This document shows positions 59,790 through 64,000 of a stretch of 64,000 nt of DNA, in pieces. The position numbers and the translations under genes were made by a program. Under the pieces are notes generated by a model. That model did no database searches. It was given only the letters and a program-made list of their open reading frames with translations, and was not told the origin of the DNA. Within the stretch, counting starts at the first letter, position 1. Each line of letters opens with the position of its first letter. Source of the stretch: a virus; IMG/VR virus record IMGVR_UViG_3300021961_000050, positions 24,225 to 88,224 of that record; one strand, written 5' to 3'.

Positions 59790-60234
59790 TACTATATATC
59801 GCTGAGTTAGCACCGTGCTCAGCACACTCTACTGAATGTACCCAACAACGATTATTTGATTGTTCTCTGATCAGTTTGTCCGCAAAGTTAAATGCGTGTT
59901 CCGCAAACTTCTCTGCACCAACGCCATCCATTACTACAATCTCTGCTAGGTCTAGTGCTTCAAGTTCCATGAACTTGTCTAGATAGGGATCATCTTTATC
60001 AATAGCAGTCTTATGATCAAAGTGATCTTCTAACCAAGACTTAATCTTTTTAAGTCCGCCAAAGTCTACTGCCCAGTTCTTGTTGTCTAAGTGATCACAT
60101 GCAAATGTAAACTTAAACTGTAGACTGTAACCATGTAGTAAATGACAGTGTGAATGATCAGCATTAGGTTGTCTAAAACATGCTGATAGCCCAATGTTAT
60201 GACCATATGTTTTTGTTGAATAAAATTTAGCCAT
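59782..60234 (-). CDS. queD: QueD-like 6-pyruvoyl tetrahydropterin/6-carboxy-tetrahydropterin synthase
   Basis: 150 residues. The layout is that of QueD: FYSTKTYGHNIGLSACF, the HSHCHLLHGYSLQFKFTF metal-site region (27-44), AVDFGGLKKIKSWLEDHFDH (catalytic histidine at 74) and SVECAEHGANSAIY at the C-terminus. The metal signature usually written HGH reads HGY here, so one zinc ligand must come from another histidine, or the form is typical of phage homologues. QueD makes 6-carboxy-tetrahydropterin for preQ0/7-deazaguanine synthesis; queE lies at 63512-64000. AGGAGGCAAG is a very strong ribosome binding site. Leader of about 75 bases contains an AGACG/CGTCT hairpin. Confidence 0.85.
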   Translation of the reverse strand: MAKFYSTKTYGHNIGLSACFRQPNADHSHCHLLHGYSLQFKFTFACDHLDNKNWAVDFGGLKKIKSWLEDHFDHKTAIDKDDPYLDKFMELEALDLAEIVVMDGVGAEKFAEHAFNFADKLIREQSNNRCWVHSVECAEHGANSAIYSNE

Positions 60235-60315
60235 CTCTTGCCTCCTAAAAGTAAGTGTGATGACAGGCAGAATATTTTGAGACGGGTGACTGTCTGGAGA
60301 CGTCTTTGAGTACTT

Positions 60316-60323
60316 TATTTATA
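60316..60323 (-). promoter_or_regulatory. Perfect T4-type late promoter upstream of queD
   Basis: TATAAATA on the minus strand (60323-60316), just below the stop of the 53-residue gene. Predicted start about 60310, giving a leader of about 75 bases with a short hairpin (AGACG/CGTCT). queD may therefore be expressed both early from upstream and late from here. Confidence 0.6.
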
Positions 60324-60326
60324 TGA

Positions 60327-60488
60327 TTAGTCATTGTCATTAGATTGGTTATTAGCTTTTTTTCTCATGTACTGTTGTTTATTCTCCTGTTCAATGGCAT
60401 TTTTCATTAATTTTAAAAATGTCTTATCGCCATTGGCCAATGTTTTAATTTCTTTTTTAACTAATACTGCTTTTGGATCATAGCCCAT
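60327..60488 (-). CDS. Small basic hypothetical protein (53 residues)
   Basis: ATG at 60488 with AAGGAGTAAT as a strong ribosome binding site; stop at 60327-60329. The protein is helical and lysine rich: GYDPKAVLVKKEIKTLANGD, KTFLKLMKNAIEQENKQQYM and an asparagine-rich tail (KKANNQSNDND). Its own sigma70-like promoter overlaps the end of the exonuclease gene. No family recognised. Confidence 0.68.
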   Translation of the reverse strand: MGYDPKAVLVKKEIKTLANGDKTFLKLMKNAIEQENKQQYMRKKANNQSNDND

Positions 60489-60491
60489 ATA

Positions 60492-61085
60492 TTACTCCTT
60501 TAATTTTATATTATACTGATTATTTTCTAATAAGTCAAACATTGTTTTTTGTTTTTTCATTAAATGAAACCAAAATTTTAATGTATTACAAGCATCAATA
60601 TCTGCACGATGCTGATCCCCTTCAAACCAAAGACCTGTGATTGACATGGCCTGTTGTAGATTTCCTTTTGGGTCATGATCTTTACTAAACTGTAAAAAAT
60701 TATAAATGGTTTTTAGATCTATCCAACGGCCACCTAGATGTTTAAATTCTACTTTATTTTTTTCAAACTCTCTACGTAAAACTCCTGCATCATCATATCC
60801 CCATACTATGGGATTTAACCATGGTTGGTGTTCTTTGATCAGATCTGATAACTCTCTAGCCACAGTTTGGTGACCAACAGAAAAACTTCTTATATCACTG
60901 TCAGTGATCCCTGTCAGACCTACTATAAAAGTATCAATTGGTTCGTTTGGATCAATATACCATTTACGTACAATATACTTGTCTGAGGATTGGTAAGCAT
61001 TGCCAATAGCAACACCAACCTGTATGATACGATTACTTGGTTGGTTAAGTTCTAAATCAATGGCTATGAAATTTTTATCAATCAT
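60492..61085 (-). CDS. dexA: DEDD-type 3'-5' exonuclease, DexA-like
   Basis: 197 residues. FIAIDLELNQPSNRIIQVGV carries the DxE pair (D10, E12) of the first Exo motif; further on QPWLNPIVWGYDDAGVLRRE and HRADIDACNTLKFWFHLM give the middle and last acidic motifs. T4 DexA (exonuclease A, about 227 residues) is the likely counterpart, next to RNase H, and would degrade host DNA or trim phage DNA. Overlaps RNase H by eight bases. A promoter for the small gene downstream is embedded in its last codons. Confidence 0.8.
   Translation of the reverse strand: MIDKNFIAIDLELNQPSNRIIQVGVAIGNAYQSSDKYIVRKWYIDPNEPIDTFIVGLTGITDSDIRSFSVGHQTVARELSDLIKEHQPWLNPIVWGYDDAGVLRREFEKNKVEFKHLGGRWIDLKTIYNFLQFSKDHDPKGNLQQAMSITGLWFEGDQHRADIDACNTLKFWFHLMKKQKTMFDLLENNQYNIKLKE
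60510..60538 (-). promoter_or_regulatory. Sigma70-like promoter of the 53-residue gene
   Basis: TTGACT (60538-60533), 17 bases, TATAAT (60515-60510) within the 3' end of the exonuclease gene. Leader of about 15 bases with AAGGAGTAAT. Confidence 0.78.
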
Positions 61086-62082
61086 TGAGAATCATTTCAG
61101 GATAACTAGCACTCATCCAATGAGCCATTACAGCCGCATTTTCACTGAGTTTTACTAGATCATACTTACCACAGAATTTTAAAAATTGAGCACCAATCAT
61201 TTGATTTTGTTTAACTGTCATACCAGCGGCGATAGTTTCTGCTATCTTTGCTTTTATTTCATCAGGTTGAGCGGTTAGATCTACTAGAACACGATTACGT
61301 TCATAGTCATCTAATACACGATGCTCTACGTCATTATGATCAACCCAACGTTGTAGCATAAGGTTGTTCCAATTAAAACCTTTTTTACTTTTATCTTCAT
61401 ATGCTTCTATTAGACCTATTTTATTTTTACTACCTTTTTCTCTTACACCAGGATATGCTGAAAAGATATTATCTGTAGGATCACCACGCATACATTTTTT
61501 AAACAAGATGTATTGTGGATCAGGTATCTGTTTAGGTTCTTTAGTTTTTTTATCTATTACCCGCTCACCCTTTTTGTCAAAGATACCGTTAAGAGTGTGT
61601 AGTTCGTCAGATATACCGTTATACTGATTAACGTTGTTGCTTAATAATTGATAAAAGTCTGTGTCACTAGACACTATTGTGTGATGATCGTCTGGATGGC
61701 TCTGTATCCAGCCTGCTATCAGATCATCTGCCTCTAATTTAGGATGTTGTAATACTGTACAATTTGTTTTATTACTTAAAAATGTTTTAAGTTCATCAAA
61801 CGTTTCCCAAAACAATTTATCCTCTTCTGCTTCTGCTTCGGTAAGAGCCGCACGTGCCACTGATCTATTTTTCTTGTATGGCTCATAATAATCTTTACGC
61901 CATGAACGACCTTCTAAACAAAATATAACATGATTAGCAGATTGATCACGCCAACTTTTATTAACGCTGGATAAGGTAACATGTATAGCAAAACCTAATC
62001 TATCCCATGTATCTGCCTGTCTATGTGCAGAATGCCTTGCTCTAAAAAATGTATTTGCTGTGTCTACTAACAGATATCTCAT
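61078..62082 (-). CDS. rnh: T4-type RNase H (5'-3' flap/RNA exonuclease)
   Basis: 334 residues, FEN-1-like. D7 in YLLVDTANTFFRARHSAH, a basic helix around WRKDYYEPYKKNRSVARAAL, LEADDLIAGWIQSH (E117, D119, D120) and TIVSSDTDFYQLLSNNVNQY (D140, D142) form the two-metal site. The helix-hairpin-helix region follows with DPQYILFKKCMRGDPTDNIF. T4 RNase H (305 residues) removes RNA primers from Okazaki fragments; this should do the same. It overlaps the exonuclease by eight bases; the SGNH gene ends one base upstream. Confidence 0.9.
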   Translation of the reverse strand: MRYLLVDTANTFFRARHSAHRQADTWDRLGFAIHVTLSSVNKSWRDQSANHVIFCLEGRSWRKDYYEPYKKNRSVARAALTEAEAEEDKLFWETFDELKTFLSNKTNCTVLQHPKLEADDLIAGWIQSHPDDHHTIVSSDTDFYQLLSNNVNQYNGISDELHTLNGIFDKKGERVIDKKTKEPKQIPDPQYILFKKCMRGDPTDNIFSAYPGVREKGSKNKIGLIEAYEDKSKKGFNWNNLMLQRWVDHNDVEHRVLDDYERNRVLVDLTAQPDEIKAKIAETIAAGMTVKQNQMIGAQFLKFCGKYDLVKLSENAAVMAHWMSASYPEMILND

Positions 62083-62083
62083 A

Positions 62084-62779
62084 TCAAACTCTACTTTCTT
62101 CTAAAATAGATATTACTTTTGGTAAAAGGAATTCAGCCCATTTACGATGTGCATCTGCACCAAAATGAAACCAATCATTGGATTTATGTCCCTGATTAGT
62201 TAACCATTTCCAATAGGTCATTTCTGTGTTATATGGTTCAAGATAACAATCATGCCAATCTAATTTAGGCATAGTATGAAAATCACTATAACAGTTAAAA
62301 AAATAATGAGGTATATTACGTTCATTTAATTCTAAATGTAATTGATATATGTCATCATGTGCTTTTTTTGTAGCAGTTGCCCAATCAACAGTTAGCACCC
62401 AATCTTTATAACGATCAACTATTTCATCTGGCCAGTCATCACCAATACCACCAACGTTTATCTGCCACGGAATACCATTGTGTACCCATTCTTCTCTTTC
62501 CCAGGTTGACCAACCAATGATTACAAGATCAGGTGTATTGGTTTCTAGATATTCTTTAGTGCTTCGTATAATTCTTGTGTTTGAACTTGCGGCTTCAGCA
62601 TCGCAGTCTAATATAGCATTTAATGCGTTGGCAATATAACAGCCATAACTGACTGCTAGATTATCTGGGTGAGGCTGTCGTCCCAATGAATAGTATAGCG
62701 GATCATCACAGGCAAAGGCATGTTTGTTTACTGCTTCTGCACCTGCAGAATGACTATCACCATTGACATATACTATCAC
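62084..62779 (-). CDS. SGNH hydrolase-like protein linked to an acyl carrier protein
   Basis: 231 residues. VYVNGDSHSAGAEAVNKHAF holds GDSH with the nucleophile serine, AEAASSNTRIIRSTKEYLE holds the N block, LVIIGWSTWEREEWVHN a typical core strand, and DWFHFGADAHRKWAEFL the C-terminal D-x-x-H pair. The ACP gene upstream overlaps it by four bases, which suggests it acts on an acyl-ACP or on a product derived from it, for example as thioesterase or acyl transferase. This is inferred from coupling only. Marine T4-like phages often carry such hydrolases. Confidence 0.72.
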   Translation of the reverse strand: MIVYVNGDSHSAGAEAVNKHAFACDDPLYYSLGRQPHPDNLAVSYGCYIANALNAILDCDAEAASSNTRIIRSTKEYLETNTPDLVIIGWSTWEREEWVHNGIPWQINVGGIGDDWPDEIVDRYKDWVLTVDWATATKKAHDDIYQLHLELNERNIPHYFFNCYSDFHTMPKLDWHDCYLEPYNTEMTYWKWLTNQGHKSNDWFHFGADAHRKWAEFLLPKVISILEESRV

Positions 62780-63000
62780 TGATTGTCCAATCTACCTTTT
62801 AAAAAGGTTACTACGTCTATAATAGTTTTTGGAGGTTCAGCATCCGTTGGATATTCTACTCCAAATTCTTGTTCAATGTCTAACATTAATTCAATAGCAC
62901 TCAATGAATCAATTTCAAGACCATCAAAAGACGAATCTAAACTGGCATCCTTACCAGTACTTGTTTTTATTATTTCTAAAACTTTATTTTCTATATCCAT
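62776..63000 (-). CDS. acpP: Acyl carrier protein
   Basis: 74 residues, small and acidic with the ACP four-helix pattern: VLEIIKTSTGKDASLDSSFD, then GLEIDSLSAIELMLDIEQEF with the phosphopantetheine serine S32 in DSL, and YPTDAEPPKTIIDVVTFLKG. It would carry acyl chains or other thioester-bound groups. No fatty acid synthase genes are visible, so it presumably uses host acyl-ACP synthetase and holo-ACP synthase, or serves an SGNH/desaturase partner. Stop and ATG overlap on both sides (four bases and one base). Confidence 0.9.
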   Translation of the reverse strand: MDIENKVLEIIKTSTGKDASLDSSFDGLEIDSLSAIELMLDIEQEFGVEYPTDAEPPKTIIDVVTFLKGRLDNQ

Positions 63001-63359
63001 TATGATATCTCAGTCCTTCCATTACCTAGATCTTTACGATTAGATCCTCTTATTTCTGGATCTGCTTGTTCTTGCTCCCATGTTTCCATTACTACATTTT
63101 TACAAACTGTTTTAAACCAATTGTCAACAATATCAGAATCTGTTTTGCCTTGATATCCAGCCCGTACAAGATTAGCTACAAATTTATCATTCCAATCTAA
63201 TTCAAATGACCCATTACTAGGATCACTTGGATCAATTTCCATGCTGATAACTTCTACCCATGGCTCGCCATCTTTTGTTGCCTGTTCTTTAGGTGTAAGT
63301 TTTTTAATTTTTTTAGGTTCTTCTTTTTTACCTACAATATTTTTAATTTTATTCCACAT
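63000..63359 (-). CDS. Conserved small phage protein
   Basis: 119 residues from the ATG at 63359, one base after the previous stop; the earlier in-frame ATG would overlap that gene. MWNKIKNIVGKKEEPKKIKK at the N-terminus is basic; GEPWVEVISMEIDPSDPSNG, SFELDWNDKFVANLVRAGYQ and DIVDNWFKTVCKNVVMETWE are a pattern I know from cyanomyophages. The function is not known. GGGGAAGAATAAG lies upstream as ribosome binding site. Confidence 0.68.
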   Translation of the reverse strand: MWNKIKNIVGKKEEPKKIKKLTPKEQATKDGEPWVEVISMEIDPSDPSNGSFELDWNDKFVANLVRAGYQGKTDSDIVDNWFKTVCKNVVMETWEQEQADPEIRGSNRKDLGNGRTEIS

Positions 63360-63360
63360 C

Positions 63361-63510
63361 TTATTCTTCCCCATCATCTAAATCTTGGCAACGACCAAGT
63401 TTTTCATCTATTCCTAATTCCATGTATGCGTCATCAATTAGATAAGAATTATCAACTGTGTCTTTAAGATCTTTAAAAAAGTTTATAATTATATCAATAA
63501 TTTTTTTCAT
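63361..63510 (-). CDS. Small acidic hypothetical protein (49 residues)
   Basis: Start taken at the ATG at 63510, one base after the queE stop; a longer frame would need a start inside queE. Residues 1-18 are a hydrophobic/basic helix (MKKIIDIIINFFKDLKDTV), then DNSYLIDDAYMELGIDEKLG and an acidic tail. No family recognised. Its stop is followed by the next gene after one base. Confidence 0.55.
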   Translation of the reverse strand: MKKIIDIIINFFKDLKDTVDNSYLIDDAYMELGIDEKLGRCQDLDDGEE

Positions 63511-63511
63511 A

Positions 63512-64000
63512 TTATTTGCCCCAACTGTTTCCCCAAAGATCAACATGTAATCTTGGACTGTAATTATAACCACGTAACATGGCTTCGTCTGCTACACTAA
63601 ACTTATTACCATCATATACTTTAACCACACCGCCTACTGGCATGATGTATACAACTCCTTCAAAGCCTGCATCACGATATGCTTTGACAGCACGATCTAC
63701 TTCATCAAAGTCACTGGGTTTTTCTACTACAAACTTGAGATAGGTTGTGCCATAACGTTCATAGTCTGCAACAATCTCAGGTTTGATAGCATCTTCCCAT
63801 GCTTCGCCACTTGCTGACAGTTTAGCACTGACTGAGAATGTGATATCACTCTTGTAGTTACCTCCTCTATCAAATGCCCAAGTTAACAAATAGTTTTTAA
63901 AATCTTCATGTAGTTCTTGTGTGCCGTTAGTTTCAAATGTAATGTTTTTCAAATCCTGCATACGAGGATGGTTCAATAAGTCTTTGTAACTGCGTTGCCA
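63512..64000 (-). CDS. queE: QueE, 7-carboxy-7-deazaguanine synthase (partial, 5' end off window)
   Basis: The frame is open to the window edge; the first visible codons read WQRSYKDLLNHP, in line with QueE downstream of its GGEP motif. The radical SAM core motif lies outside. LKNITFETNGTQELHEDFKN is the QueE signature with FETNGTQ, followed by ITFSVSAKLSASGEAWEDAI (the S-A-K-L-S-x-S-G-E region), LKFVVEKPSDFDEVDRAVKA and a C-terminal tail including VYIMPVGG. QueE makes 7-carboxy-7-deazaguanine from the QueD product. In phages this leads to preQ0-type bases in DNA or tRNA. Complete in its C-terminal part. Confidence 0.92.
   Translation of the reverse strand, partial: WQRSYKDLLNHPRMQDLKNITFETNGTQELHEDFKNYLLTWAFDRGGNYKSDITFSVSAKLSASGEAWEDAIKPEIVADYERYGTTYLKFVVEKPSDFDEVDRAVKAYRDAGFEGVVYIMPVGGVVKVYDGNKFSVADEAMLRGYNYSPRLHVDLWGNSWGK

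Noticed and set aside
60240-60315. preQ1 riboswitch in the queD leader
   Set aside because: The leader has an AGACG/CGTCT hairpin and a strong ribosome binding site, but I do not see the preQ1 aptamer's conserved loop and tail pattern; a covariance search would decide.
1-64000. CRISPR arrays, insertion sequences, integrase or attachment sites
   Set aside because: No regularly spaced direct repeats, transposase or integrase motifs, or flanking duplications were found.

Overview
The window reads as part of the genome of a large marine T4-like myovirus. The DNA is AT-rich. The left part holds a T4-type baseplate run (gp53, a gp27-like hub, gp5, gp25, gp6). The right part holds T4-type replication and nucleotide genes (RNase H, DexA-like exonuclease, thymidylate synthase, dihydrofolate reductase), 7-deazaguanine genes (queD, queE) and several small proteins that I recognise from cyanomyophage/pelagimyophage genomes. 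The low GC and the lack of photosynthesis genes fit a phage of SAR11-type bacteria better than a cyanophage, but the host is an inference. I see no tRNA gene, CRISPR array, insertion sequence or integrase.

Layout. (1) 1-28987, plus strand: late structural genes, including one 4515-residue protein and five tail-fibre-like or accessory structural genes; T4-type late promoter boxes (variants of TATAAATA) precede gp25, gp6 and one fibre gene. (2) 28988-29038: a perfect sigma70 promoter (TTGACA, 17 bp, TATAAT) directly abutting a terminator hairpin, separating the tail block from the next one. (3) 29073-46535, plus strand: about 20 tightly packed, mostly overlapping accessory genes: glycosyltransferase-like proteins, six radical SAM enzymes (five sharing an unusual N-terminal SPASM-like cysteine module), two SGNH hydrolases, a NodU-type carbamoyltransferase, a CysC-like kinase and proteins of unknown function. 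(4) 46513-53004, minus strand: an aminotransferase and an epimerase for nucleotide sugars, then thyA, dfrA, conserved small phage genes and a VWA metallopeptidase-like protein. (5) 53080-54092: a solitary plus-strand radical SAM gene with its own late promoter and terminator, sitting between the VWA gene and its usual MoxR ATPase partner. (6) 54096-64000, minus strand: MoxR, tiny membrane proteins, a likely structured non-coding RNA, a methyltransferase, phage-conserved small genes, a desaturase, queD, nucleases, an SGNH hydrolase with an acyl carrier protein, and the 3' part of queE.

How it works together. The minus strand carries at least eight near-consensus host-type sigma70 promoters, all with exactly 17 bp spacing and most placed inside or at the 3' end of the upstream gene. 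This is the expected early programme. The tail block and the solitary radical SAM gene carry late-type boxes. The accessory island has enzymes that could build and decorate a glycan or a peptide (amination, epimerisation, glycosyl transfer, carbamoylation, possibly phosphorylation or sulfation activation, acyl ester trimming, radical chemistry). Its substrate is not shown by the sequence. The most unusual items are the tandem radical SAM array with a 51-residue orphan of its N-terminal module, the candidate ncRNA at 55797-55959, and several promoters that place the predicted transcription start on the start codon.
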